From Ralstonia pickettii DTP0602 (GTDB lineage: Bacteria > Pseudomonadota > Gammaproteobacteria > Burkholderiales > Burkholderiaceae): DNA of 64,000 bases. Location: contig CP006667.1 in the NCBI GenBank assembly GCA_000471925.1, positions 2,666,001 through 2,730,000 on the forward strand. Reading direction: 5' to 3'. Below, piece after piece: positions 53,483 to 63,000 of the stretch. Under the pieces are notes generated by a model. That model ran no database searches. It saw nothing but the letters and a program-made list of their open reading frames with translations, and was not told the DNA's origin. The stretch's first letter is position 1. Each line of letters opens with the position of its first letter. The position numbers were made by a program, and so were the translations under genes.

Positions 53483-54669
53483 GTGGCACCAAAACTAGCA
53501 CGACAGCGAGCACGGCAACCAGGACGCACGACGCCGATGTGCTGGTGCTCGGTGGCGGCCTGATGGGCACCACCACCGCCTTCTTCCTGCGCCAGCAGGG
53601 CCTCTCGGTGGTGCTGCTGGAACGCGAGCTGGTCGGGCGCCAGGCCAGCGGCACCAACTTCGGCAATGTGCGCCGCCAGGGACGCGCGCTGCACCAGATG
53701 CCGCTGGCCAATCGCGCGCGTGCCGTCTGGGGGCGCGTGAAGGAACTGCTGGGTGAAGACCTCGAGTTCGTCCCATACGGCCACCTGCGCGTGTGCTACA
53801 CCGAACAGCAGGCCGCGGTGCTCGAGCAGCACGCGCGCGACGTGAAGCCGCTCGGACTGGAGCTGGAGCTCTTCAGCGCCGAGCAGTTGCGCCGGCGCTG
53901 GGGCATCTTTGCGCCCGGCGTGGTGGCGGGTTCGTATTCACCGCAGGACGGCCATGCCAACCCGCGCCTGGCCGGCCCGGCCTTCGCACGCGCCGCGCGT
54001 CGCGCCGGCGCACAGATCGTCGAGCACGCCGAGGTGATGCAGGTCGAGCACGACGCCAATGGCTTTGTTGCCTACACCGCCGATGGCCGGCGCTTTCGTG
54101 CTCCGCAGATGCTGGTGGCCTGCGGCGCCTGGTCCAACCACCTGGCCGAGCAGTTCGGCGAGGCCGTGCCGATGGACGCGCGCGGCCCGCAGATGGGCGT
54201 GACCGAGCCGCTGCCCTATGCCATCGGCCCTTCCATCGGCGTTTCGACGCCGATCGAGCATGAGAGCCTGTACTTCCGCCAGATCGCACGCGGCAACATC
54301 GTCTTCGGCGGCGGCCTCAAGGGGCCGGCCTACATCGACCGCATTCGCGCCTACGTGAAGCCCGACAACGTGCTGCGCCAGCTGCGCGAACTGCGCCACT
54401 TCGTGCCGGCCTTCGAGCATGTGCAGCTGATTCGGGTGTGGAGCGGCATCGAAGGCTATACCGCCGACTGGCAGCCCGTGATCGGCCCCAGCGCCACGGT
54501 GCCCGGCCTGTACTACGCCTTCGGCTTCAATGGCGAGGGCTTTGCGATCAGCCCCGGCGTGGGCGAAACCATGGCCGAGCTGATCGCCACGGGCCGTACC
54601 TCGATTCCGCTGGAGCCCTATGCCATCGGGCGCTTTGCCCGCGCGCAGGTGCTGCAGGAAACAAACTGA
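53479..54669 (+). CDS. FAD-dependent DAO-family oxidoreductase, oxidase beta subunit, copy 2
   Basis: A 396-residue flavoprotein differing from 24009-25199 at a small number of positions spread along the protein (for example NRMAEQ/NHLAEQ and ISSPIEHEG/VSTPIEHES). The substitutions touch the middle, substrate-facing half more than the FAD-binding N-terminus, so slight substrate divergence is possible. It is followed by a palindromic repeat and then the relic 3' end of the aspartase gene. Confidence 0.88.
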   Translation: MSGTKTSTTASTATRTHDADVLVLGGGLMGTTTAFFLRQQGLSVVLLERELVGRQASGTNFGNVRRQGRALHQMPLANRARAVWGRVKELLGEDLEFVPYGHLRVCYTEQQAAVLEQHARDVKPLGLELELFSAEQLRRRWGIFAPGVVAGSYSPQDGHANPRLAGPAFARAARRAGAQIVEHAEVMQVEHDANGFVAYTADGRRFRAPQMLVACGAWSNHLAEQFGEAVPMDARGPQMGVTEPLPYAIGPSIGVSTPIEHESLYFRQIARGNIVFGGGLKGPAYIDRIRAYVKPDNVLRQLRELRHFVPAFEHVQLIRVWSGIEGYTADWQPVIGPSATVPGLYYAFGFNGEGFAISPGVGETMAELIATGRTSIPLEPYAIGRFARAQVLQETN

Positions 54670-54671
54670 TG

Positions 54672-54800
54672 CTTCCCTCGCCCGCTTGCGGGAGAGGGAC
54701 CGGGGGTTGAGGGCAGGCGTTGGCAACAACACCGAAGCGCGTTACTTCGTTGACGCTCCAGCCCTCACCCCTCTCCCACTTCGCGAGAGGGGGAAAAAAA
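54672..54800. repeat. Dispersed palindromic repeat (CTCTCCCGC family), element R4
   Basis: It starts CCCTCGCCCGCTTGCGGGAG and contains the same inner segment as R2 (GCGCGTTACTTCGTTGACGC) before a closing CCCCTCTCCC arm. It follows oxidase copy 2 in the same relative place as R2 follows copy 1, and it is intact. Confidence 0.8.
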
Positions 54801-54812
54801 CACTCGCAGCTA

Positions 54813-54940
54813 TCAGGCCCTTGCTACCGCACGAGGCGCCACCATGTTCTCCGGGCGCAAGATTTCGGCCAGAAGCTCACTACTGATGAGCCGCTCGGAT
54901 TGCACTAGCTCCACGACGGTGCGACCAGTCTCCTGTGCTA
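54813..54940 (-). pseudogene. aspA: Severed C-terminal part of aspartase
   Basis: On the minus strand this stretch reads in frame AQETGRTVVELVQSERLISS and continues to a TGA at 54813-54815. It matches the expected end of aspartate ammonia-lyase and joins the main reading frame at 55797 once the IS is removed (AGG CTA GCA CAG). It has no start of its own. Confidence 0.9.
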
Positions 54941-55796
54941 GGGTGTGTTGACATTAGGCAAGGCCGAGGCACGAAGGGGTGTTAACTTCGATCGAAATAT
55001 GTTTACATCCTGTCTTTTGGGCGAGGCAGGGATGGCAAGAAGGCTGTTGCGAGACGACCAGTACGAGCGCATCGCGCTGCTGCTACCCGGTAAGGCCGGG
55101 GATCGGGGACGAACCGCCGCCGACAATCGGGAGTTCGTGGAGGCCGTACTGTGGATTGCCCGTACCGGCAGCCCGTGGCGAGACCTGCCGGAAGAATTTG
55201 GCAACTGGAACAGTGTGTACCAGCGATTCGCTCGGTGGTCGCGTGCCGAGGTATGGCATAAAGTATTTGCAACGCTGGCAGGTGACGCGGATTTCGAGGA
55301 AGTCTTCATCGACAGCACCATTGTGCGCGCCCATCAGCATGCCGCTGGCGCGCCCAAAAAAAGGTGACCAGGCGCTCGGGCGATCGCGCGGTGGCCTGAG
55401 CACGAAGATTCATGCACTGGTTGACGGACTGGGCATGTTGGCGAGATTTCGCTTGACCGGCGGACAGGCGGGCGACAGCCCCGAGGCGTTGCCTTTGCTG
55501 GGCAGTTTGTGCCCGGGCAGTGTTGCCGCCGACAAGGCCTACGATACCGATGCGCTCATCGAGCATCTGCACAAGTTCGATGTCCAGGCTGTCATCCCGA
55601 GTCGGGCGAACCGGCTTGTACAACGTCCATTGGAAAAGCATCTCTATCGGTCCCGCAATCTGGTCGAGCGCTTCTTCGCCCGCATCAAACAGTTTCGACG
55701 CATCGCCACGCGATACGACAAGCTCTCCGAGCGCTTTGCTTCCTTCGTTGCCCTGGCCTCCGCGCTCATCTGGCTCGTCTAAATGTCAACACACCC
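54941..55796 (+). mobile_element. IS5-family (IS427-like) insertion sequence
   Basis: An 856-base element with terminal inverted repeats GGGTGTGTTGACATTA and, at the other end, the complement of GGGTGTGTTGACATTT. TA flanks it on both sides (54939-54940 and 55797-55798), as expected for this group's TA target duplication. It lies inside the aspartase gene and is oriented opposite to it. Confidence 0.93.
55032..55782 (+). CDS. IS5-family transposase in two frames, probable programmed frameshift
   Basis: The first frame (55032-55367, 111 residues) has LLRDDQYERIALLLPG, TGSPWRDLPEEFGNWNSVYQ and the first catalytic aspartate in VFIDSTIVRAHQH. The second frame, ending at 55782, carries the second aspartate in AADKAYDTDAL and the glutamate in RNLVERFFARIKQFRRIATR. 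They join at a run of seven A at 55356-55362, where a one-base slip gives a full DDE transposase of about 250 residues. This is usual for the group rather than a sign of decay. Confidence 0.9.
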
Positions 55797-57092
55797 TAGC
55801 CTTGCGATCCGCGTAGCATTCTCATATCCGATGTACGGATTGAGCGCTGTCACAATACCAATCGACCGCTGAACCAGCGCGGAACACCGATCCGGGTTCG
55901 CGGTAATGCCCGCGATGCACTCGCGGTCCAGCATACGCACCGCCCGATCGAGTAGCCGGATGGAGTCAAAAAGCTTATATGCAATGAGGGGTTCCATGGC
56001 ATTAAGTTGCAACTGACCGGCCTCGGCGGCCAGGGTCAGCGCCGCATCGTTGCCTGCGATTTCATAGGCCACCTGGTTCACCGCTTCTGGAATAACCGGA
56101 TTGACTTTTCCGGGCATGATCGAGCTACCAGGCTGGCGCGGAGGAAGGTTGAGTTCCCCAAGGCCAGCCCGGGGACCGCTCGACAGCAAGCGCAAGTCAT
56201 TGCTGATTTTCGAGAGCCGCAGGGCGGTCTTCTTGATCAGGCCTGAAAGCAGTACGAAGTCGCCCATGTCCGATGTTGCCGCAATGAGGTTGGCTGCGGA
56301 ACGAATCGGGAAGCCGGAGAGCGCCGCCAGTTCCTCGATGGCGATCGCCTGATAGCGCGGGTCTGCGTTGATGCCAGTGCCGATCGCCGTACCACCGAGA
56401 TTAACGGCGCACAGCGCAGCGGGGATGAGCGTGTGAAGCTGCTCGAGGTCCGCGGATACGGTGTCAGCCATGGCCCGGAACTCCTGTCCAAGCGTCATGG
56501 GAACCGCATCCTGGAGCTGGGTGCGGCCCATCTTCAGGATGGTGTCGAACTGCTCCGCCTTGCTCGCCAGGGTCGTGGCGAGGTGGCTGAGGCTCTCCAA
56601 TAGCGGGAGATGGGCAAGCAGCAGCCCCACGCGGATGGCGCTCGGATACGCATCATTCGTCGATTGCGACATATTGATGTCGTTGTTGGGATGGAGGTGC
56701 CTGTAATCGCCTTTTTCTTGTCCCAGGTGTTCCAGTGCACGGTTGGCGAGCACTTCATTGACATTCATGTTCGAGGAGGTGCCAGCGCCGCCCTGAATCA
56801 TGTCAACGACAAACTCGTCATGTAAGGCACCGTCGATGACTTCCGCGCACGCCTTTGCAATGGCCGCATGCTTGGCCGCATCCAGCAGGCCGATCCGGTA
56901 ATTGGCATTGGCGGCCGCATGCTTGACAAGGGCCAGTGCCTTGACAAATTCTGCGTACTCGCCAATGCGGCGGCCGGAGAGATGAAAATTCTCCTTTGCT
57001 CGCAGCGTTTGAACGCCGTAGTACAAAGTGTTATCGAGATTTCTGACGCCCAGGAAGTCCTTTTCCTGGCGAGTGGATTGAAGTGCGGTCAT
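55797..57092 (-). pseudogene. aspA: Aspartate ammonia-lyase, main part, 3' end cut off by IS5-type element
   Basis: From the ATG at 57092 about 430 residues of aspartase remain: GVQTLRAKENF near residue 25, MIQGGAGTSSNMNVNEV near 95, the SSIMPGKVNPVIPEAVNQVA active-site loop near 320 and ALNPYIGYENATRIARL at the break. The frame then runs into the IS inverted repeat and ends after GCVDI at a TAG in the element. About 40 C-terminal residues are displaced to 54813-54940. It converts aspartate to fumarate and ammonia when intact; activity of the truncated form is uncertain. It lies 28 bases after the M20 gene in one operon. Confidence 0.92.
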
Positions 57093-57120
57093 AGTATGGC
57101 TGGAGTGCTGATCTGTTGAA

Positions 57121-58305
57121 TTACGGCGCGGCCACCAGCGCCCGCCGGGCGACTTCGCAGAACCAGCGCACGCCCAACGGCAGCGCATCGTCGTTGAAGT
57201 CGTAGCAAGGGTGGTGCAGTGGACGCTCGCCGTCGGGCCCCGGTTCGGCACGGCCCTGGCCCAGCCAGAGATAAGCGCCGGGCTTGCGCTGCAGCATGAA
57301 GGCGAAGTCCTCCGAGGTGAAGGCGGCACGCGGAGCGATCTGTGCCTGCAAACCGATGGCGCGTGCCGCGTCCAGGGCCAGCGCCGCCTCGGGCGGCGTA
57401 TTCACGGTGGCCGGATAGTAGCGGACGTAGTTGACTTCAACCTGCGTGCCGCTCCCCCGCGCCACGCCCTCGGCCATGGCACGCAGCGCGCTCTCGATGC
57501 GGTCCTGCGACGCGGCATCGAAGCTGCGCACCGTGCCGGTAATCTGCACTTCGGCCGGCAGCACGTTGTGGCTGTGCCCGCCCTCGATACGCGTGACCGA
57601 CAGCACGGCCGATTCAGCGGGGTCGATGCAGCGCGCCACGATGGTGTGCAATTGCGACACCAGTTGGCTGGCGGCAAGAATGGCGTCGGGGGTGTGGTGC
57701 GGTTGCGCGGCATGTCCGCCGCGCCCGCGCAGCACGATGTCGAACCGGTCGGCAGCCGCCATGATGGCGCCTGGGCGCGTCTGCGCGTGGCCCAGCGGCA
57801 GGTCGGGCCAGTTATGCAGCGCATAGACGCTGTCGCAGCGAAAGCGCTCGAACAGGCCGTCTTCGATCATCCGGCCCGCGCCACCCTGCCCTTCCTCGGC
57901 CGGCTGGAAGATGAAGTGCACCGTACCGTCGACGCCGGTGCGCGCGAGCTGGCGCGCGGCGCCGACGAGCATGCTGGTGTGGCCGTCGTGCCCGCAGCCG
58001 TGGTGCTTGCCGGGCGCGCGGCTGGCATGGGCCGCACGGCCAAGTTCCATCATAGGTAGCGCGTCCATATCTGCGCGCAGGCCCACGGTCCGCTTGCCCT
58101 GGCCGCCGCGCAGCGTGCCCACCACACCGGTGCCGCCAATGCCCTCTTGCACCGTAAGACCAAGCAGGCGCAACGACTGCGCCACGATGCCTGCCGTGCG
58201 ATGTTCCTCGTAGGCCAGTTCAGGATTGGCATGGAGGTCGCGGCGCAGCGCGACCAGGTCCGGCAGCAGATCGGCCACCGGTTCGGCGATCATGCTCCAG
58301 GTCAC
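57121..58305 (-). CDS. M20-family amidohydrolase (hippurate hydrolase/aminoacylase type)
   Basis: A 394-residue metallopeptidase-fold amidohydrolase. It shows LRRDLHANPELAYEE near residue 21, GLRADMDALPM near 75, the metal-binding HHGCGHDGHTSMLVGA near 100, FIFQPAEEGQGGA near 132 and a dimerisation insert, with a conserved glutamate in TSEDFAFML. It hydrolyses N-acyl or conjugated amino acids. The GTG at 58305 is favoured: GGAGG stands 7 bases upstream and it overlaps the stop of the upstream HAD remnant (GTGA). ATG 58293 is the alternative. The next gene is aspartase, suggesting N-acyl-aspartate-like substrates. Confidence 0.9.
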   Translation of the reverse strand: MTWSMIAEPVADLLPDLVALRRDLHANPELAYEEHRTAGIVAQSLRLLGLTVQEGIGGTGVVGTLRGGQGKRTVGLRADMDALPMMELGRAAHASRAPGKHHGCGHDGHTSMLVGAARQLARTGVDGTVHFIFQPAEEGQGGAGRMIEDGLFERFRCDSVYALHNWPDLPLGHAQTRPGAIMAAADRFDIVLRGRGGHAAQPHHTPDAILAASQLVSQLHTIVARCIDPAESAVLSVTRIEGGHSHNVLPAEVQITGTVRSFDAASQDRIESALRAMAEGVARGSGTQVEVNYVRYYPATVNTPPEAALALDAARAIGLQAQIAPRAAFTSEDFAFMLQRKPGAYLWLGQGRAEPGPDGERPLHHPCYDFNDDALPLGVRWFCEVARRALVAAP

Positions 58306-58391
58306 AGGCCGGCCTCCGCAGCATCAGCGAGTTGCGCCAGCGTGTGAAAGTGATAGTCCGTAGTAGGGACTTTGAAATCCCGAAGGGCCAT
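58302..58391 (-). pseudogene. Internally deleted HAD hydrolase remnant
   Basis: A 29-codon frame that starts MALRDFKV and ends DYHFHTLAQLADAAEAGL. The first part matches the start and the second part the end of the HAD protein at 27407-28108 (MALKDFKV and DYHFHSLAQLADAVEDN). About 200 internal codons are gone but the frame and stop are preserved. Its stop overlaps the GTG start of the M20 gene, so it may now act as a short leader frame. Confidence 0.85.
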
Positions 58392-58547
58392 GAGAACGCT
58401 CCTGAAAGGTTGGATGCCAAGAAGACACAGCACAGCGGCGCAGTCATGCTGCGTAACCCAAGCTTAAGAGCAGTCGCACCGACGATGGTACCGATCGCAG
58501 CGCACCGCACCGCAGTGAATTGCGTTTTGCCGCACCGTACGAGCAGA

Positions 58548-59580
58548 TTGTTGGGCGCCTCAAATGGATCGCTTGTTGGCGTCGAAGCGTCGCGCCTGTT
58601 CATGGGTATGGATATCGCCTATTCGAACCTGGCGACGAATCCGTACGCGATTGATATCTACGAGCCGGTGTACGGGCAAGCGAAACCGCCGGTATCGCCA
58701 AACATACCGACGCGTGAAAACCAGCGTAATGTCGGCGCCTATCTTCAGGATGAGGTTTCGCTTGGAGAGCGATGGAAGCTGCTGGCAGGCGTCCGGTTCG
58801 ACAACTACCACCAGTCGGTCGATAACCTCCTCACCGGGAGGTCGACCAACCAAAGCCAGACAGCCGTTTCGCCAAGAATCGGGCTGACGTGGTTGCCGAC
58901 CGCCCAGCTCTCGGCGTACCTGTCCCTTGGCAAGTCTTTCCGCCCCAACAGCAGCGTGGACGAAGCTGGCAATGCGTTCGATCCTCAGCATGCACGCGCC
59001 GTCGAGGCGGGCCTGAAGTGGCAGTCCAGCGACGCGCGACTGGGAGCGACACTTGCGGCATTCGATATCCGCAAGAACAACGTCCTGACGCGCAGCCCCA
59101 CCAACCCCAACTTCAACGTCGCCGCCGGCGAAGCCACGAGCCGCGGGCTGGAGGTGGACGCATTCGCGCAGCTCGATCAGCATTGGCGCATCAGCACCAG
59201 CTTCGCCCTGGCCAACGCCAAAGTCACCGAGGACAACTTCATTGCGCCCGGCACCCGCCTGACCAACATCCTCAAAGGTCAGCGCCAGTCTGCTGGCGAT
59301 TCGGGAAGATGCCATGCCTTGGTCCGGCGGACGCTATGGCGTCGGCACGGGTATCGTCTATGTGGGATCGCGCTCGGGCAACGCCACTGATACGTACTCG
59401 CTACCCGCCTACGCCACCGTGAAGCTGATTACTTACTGGCAGATCGATCGCCGCACGCGCGTCTTCATGGACGTCCATAACGCGTTCAACAAGAACTACT
59501 ATCCTGCGTCGTGGGGCAACCTTGCGGTCATTCCGGGACTCGGCCGGCAATTTGTCGCCGGACTGCGATATCAGTTCTGA
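58548..59580 (+). pseudogene. TonB-dependent siderophore receptor, C-terminal fragment with frameshift
   Basis: The C-terminal beta-barrel half of a TonB-dependent receptor: LVGVEASRLF, VGAYLQDEVSLGERWKLLAG, YLSLGKSFRPNS and SRGLEVDAFAQL in one frame to about 59270. After one lost base the frame continues KVSASLLAIREDAMPWSGG, FMDVHNAFNKNYY and ends FVAGLRYQF with the outer-membrane terminal phenylalanine. The plug domain and signal peptide are missing. It is a relic of an iron-uptake gene. Confidence 0.85.
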
Positions 59581-59624
59581 TTTCGGACCGATGCCATCGG
59601 CAAAGGATGGCCCGGTGCCAGCAT

Positions 59625-59965
59625 GCAAGCATGCCAATGCACCGGAACGCTCGGACTGGCGCCTTCAGCCAATCTGGAATCCGGAGCGCAGGTTCCCGTC
59701 GCTGTTTGAGCCGGTGCATGGCTCTGCGCCCGACATCTATGGGAAGAATCTGGCGAACCCCATCGGGATGATCTGGTCAGGCGCCATGATGCTCGATTTC
59801 CTCGACACGGATGGCGATGCAGGGCGGAAGGCGCACGATGCCATTCTTGCCGCCATTCAGCATGTGCTGGTTCACGGCCCGCGCAGCGCCGACCTCGGCG
59901 GCAACGCGTCGACAACGGAACTGGGCATGGCCATCGCTGCCGAAGTGGAAAACGCCGGGCTGTGA
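59625..59965 (+). pseudogene. Tartrate/isopropylmalate-type dehydrogenase, C-terminal fragment with frameshift
   Basis: CTGTLGLAPSANL is readable in one frame up to about 59676. Then, one base displaced, NPERRFPSLFEPVHGSAPDI, YGKNLANPIGMIWSGAMML and a C-terminus to the stop at 59965 follow. This is the C-terminal third of an isocitrate/isopropylmalate/tartrate dehydrogenase family enzyme (TtuC/DmlA-like). The N-terminal two thirds are absent, so it is a remnant. Confidence 0.85.
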
Positions 59966-60026
59966 AGCCAAGGGTAACCGTTGCGTTTCAGTGGCCCCGG
60001 CGGCCACGCTTCCGAGTCCTTCGGCA

Positions 60027-63000
60027 TCAGGACAAAATCTCTTGCAGCTCTTTTGCCTGACGCCAATCCACGGAATCAAGCCCCTCCCTGAAGAGGCCTT
60101 GTATCTCGGCAAGCATCTGCCGCGCTGCACGGTTCCTGCCCTGGCTGTGCCAAAGCCGGGCCAGGCTCAGCGCGCACCGGAACTCGATCGACCTGGCCCC
60201 TTCGTCCCGGGCGAGGGCAATCGCTTTCCGAAAACACGCTTCCGCTTCCTTGTCCTCCGCCGTCATCAGCAGCAGCTCTCCTTTAAGCCGAATCAGTGTC
60301 GGTTCATCGAACCGCTCGCCGGTGCAGCTTACCAGTGTCAGCGCCTCGCTCAGCACGCGAAGTGCCGCCTCGCCTTGTCCGGCCCTTCCATAAGCATCGG
60401 CTAGCAGTCCCAGAAGCGAGGGCCGCCCGAGTACCGCTCCGGTGGCTTCGAGAGCGCGGAAGCCTTGCCGCATTTGGGCGATACCGTCCTCATGGGAACC
60501 GTGTTCGGCGAGCGCCCAGCCGCGGAGGATCGTTCCCCACGCCAGATAGAGCTGGAACCCATGGTCATTCGACAGTGCGATCGCTGCGTCTGCACACTCC
60601 AGTGCCCGTTGCACGTCGCACCGGCGCTGATGCAATTCGGCCGCGAAAATCAGGCTCAGCGCCAGGCCGAACGGATCGGAGGCCTTCCTGGCCAGGTCCA
60701 TTGCCTCCTCACTTCGGGTGCAGGCCTGGTCCGCCAGGCCCAGATACCAAAGAATCCAGCTCAAGGTGCTGCGCATATGAACGGCCGGGTTTCGCGCATA
60801 ACGCAGCAGATGTCCGTATGACTGCCGATCGGGGCGGTGCAGTGTCAGCGCCTCTTCCATGTGGGTGCGGGCCATGCTTATCTTCCCCTGGCGGAACAGC
60901 GTGACTCCCAGAACGCGGTGCGCCTCCGCGAGCTGTTCCGGTTCCTGCGTGTCCTGCGCGAGACCGTGCAGCCGCTCTGCCAGAGCCTGTGCCGTTTGGA
61001 GCTGTCCCCGCAACAGGTAAAAAGACCACATCCCCAACTGCGCGGAGAACACCTGTGGTGTTTCCCCGCCCTGTTCGCACAAGGCTAATGCACGTGTGTA
61101 GATCGTCTGCACCTCCGGCGCTCCGTGACCTCGAGCAGTGATGCAGGCAATGCCAAGGCTCAGCAGCAGGCTGAGTTCCTGGCGTGCGCGTTCGGGAGTG
61201 TCAGGCAACGACTTGAGGAACTCGAGAGCTGCGCTGAGATGACGGATCGCTTCGAGATGAGCCGACTGCTGCAAGGCCTGCTGGCCCGCCAAGTGCAGAT
61301 ATTCGATTGCCTTCCGGGTATTTCCGCTCTTGCTGTAATGGTGAGCCAACTCGCTACAGTAGTCCCTCAGCCGGCCTGGAAACAGTATCTCAATGGCCCG
61401 GGCCGTGCGTTCATGCAGCACACTGCGCCGGTCAGTCAGCAGCGAATTCGCGGCTACCTCCTGGGTAAGCGCGTGCTTGAACGCGTACTCCACTTCGGGG
61501 AATGCGGGACGCTCATAGATGAAATCGCCGGCCTGCAGGTCGCCCAGAAGCGAGCGCAGTTCATCATCCGGCAGTGCGGTGACATGTTGGATCAGACTTA
61601 AGGGAAACTCTTTGCCGATGATCGCGAGCGTCTGCAGCAACTCCTTCTGCGCGACAGCAAGCCGGTCCATGCGCGCTGCGAGCACCCCCTGCACAGTGGT
61701 CGGAATATGAAGTGAAACCAGGCCCTTCTCGACATGGAAGCTGCCCGGCTGGCCAAGCAAGACGTTTTCTTCGGCCAGCGTCGTGACGACTTCTTCCATA
61801 AAAAATGGGTTGCCCTCCGTCTTCGCCAGGATTTGCAGTTTCAGCGGCTCGAGCGAGAGATGCTCACCCAGCAGTGCCGTGAGGAGGCCCCGTGCCTCCC
61901 CTTGCCCCAGTGGTTCCAGATGCAATCGGGTGTAATAGGGCTTCCGGCCCCAGTCATGGGCGTATTCGGGACGGTAGTTGACAAGCAGAAGCATTCTCGC
62001 GCCCGACACATGTTCGATGAGGAGTTTGAGAAAGGTCTCCGTCTCACTGTCCAGCCATTGCAAGTCGTCGAACAGCACCATCAGCGGCTGATTCTGGCTC
62101 TCGCGCACCAGCAGCCTGGCAATGGCTTCGAACGTGCGCTGGCGCCGAAGGAAGGCGTCCATCGCGGGCAATGCCGAGCCCGGTTCGCTGATACCCAGCA
62201 GATAGAGCAGATAAGGAAGTTGGTCCTCCAGCGTACGATCCAGAGTGAGCAGCCTGCCGGTGACCTTCTCGCGATTCAGCCGTTCGTCATCCTGCGCGGT
62301 GATCTGAAAGTAGTTTCTCAACAGATCGATCAACGGCAGATAGGGAAACGCCTTGCCATGCGAAACCGAGAAGGTTTCGAGCACCTTGTATCCCTGCTGC
62401 GAGCGTGCCTTGAACTCGTGAAACAAGCGCGACTTGCCAACGCCCGCCTCGCCGACCACGCCGATGATCCGCCCATGCCCAGCCTTGGCCGACTCCAGCG
62501 CCTCGTGCAGGCACCCCAGTTCGGGCTGCCGGCCGACAAACCGCGCCAGCCCGCGATGCGCCGCCACTTGCAGGCGTGTGCGCAACACGCCGGGGCCAAG
62601 CACCTCATACACCGAAAGCGGATCCCGGAGGCCCTTTACGCGCGTAATCCCCAGGGCTCTGAATTCGAAGTACCCCTCGGTGAGCTTGTGGGTCGATTCG
62701 CTGACGAGGATCGACGACGGTGTCGCGACGCCTTCCATCCGGGAGGCGATATGGATTGTGTGCCCCACCGGATCGTAGTCCGTGCGCAGGTCATCCTTGC
62801 GAATCGAGCGCACCACGACTTCGCCGGTATGCACGCCAACCCGGACCTGCAGCGGGATACCCATCTCCAGGCGGACCCGGTCACCATGGCGGCGCATCGC
62901 TTCCTGCATGCGCAGCGCTGCGTACAACGCCCTCAGAGCGTGATCCTCGTGCGCAATCGGCGCACCGAACAGCGCCAGGATGCCATCACCCAGGCATTTG

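Larger units (their letters stand above)
51673..54669 (+). repeat. Duplicated three-subunit oxidase operon, copy 2
   Basis: It aligns to 22203-25199 with offset 29470 and scattered substitutions, most of them silent, with all three reading frames preserved. The pattern suggests selection has kept both copies working. Confidence 0.92.

Noticed and set aside
55356..55367. Frameshift in the IS5-type transposase as evidence of decay
   Set aside because: It lies on a run of seven A residues, the usual place of programmed frameshifting in this IS group, and both halves are otherwise intact.
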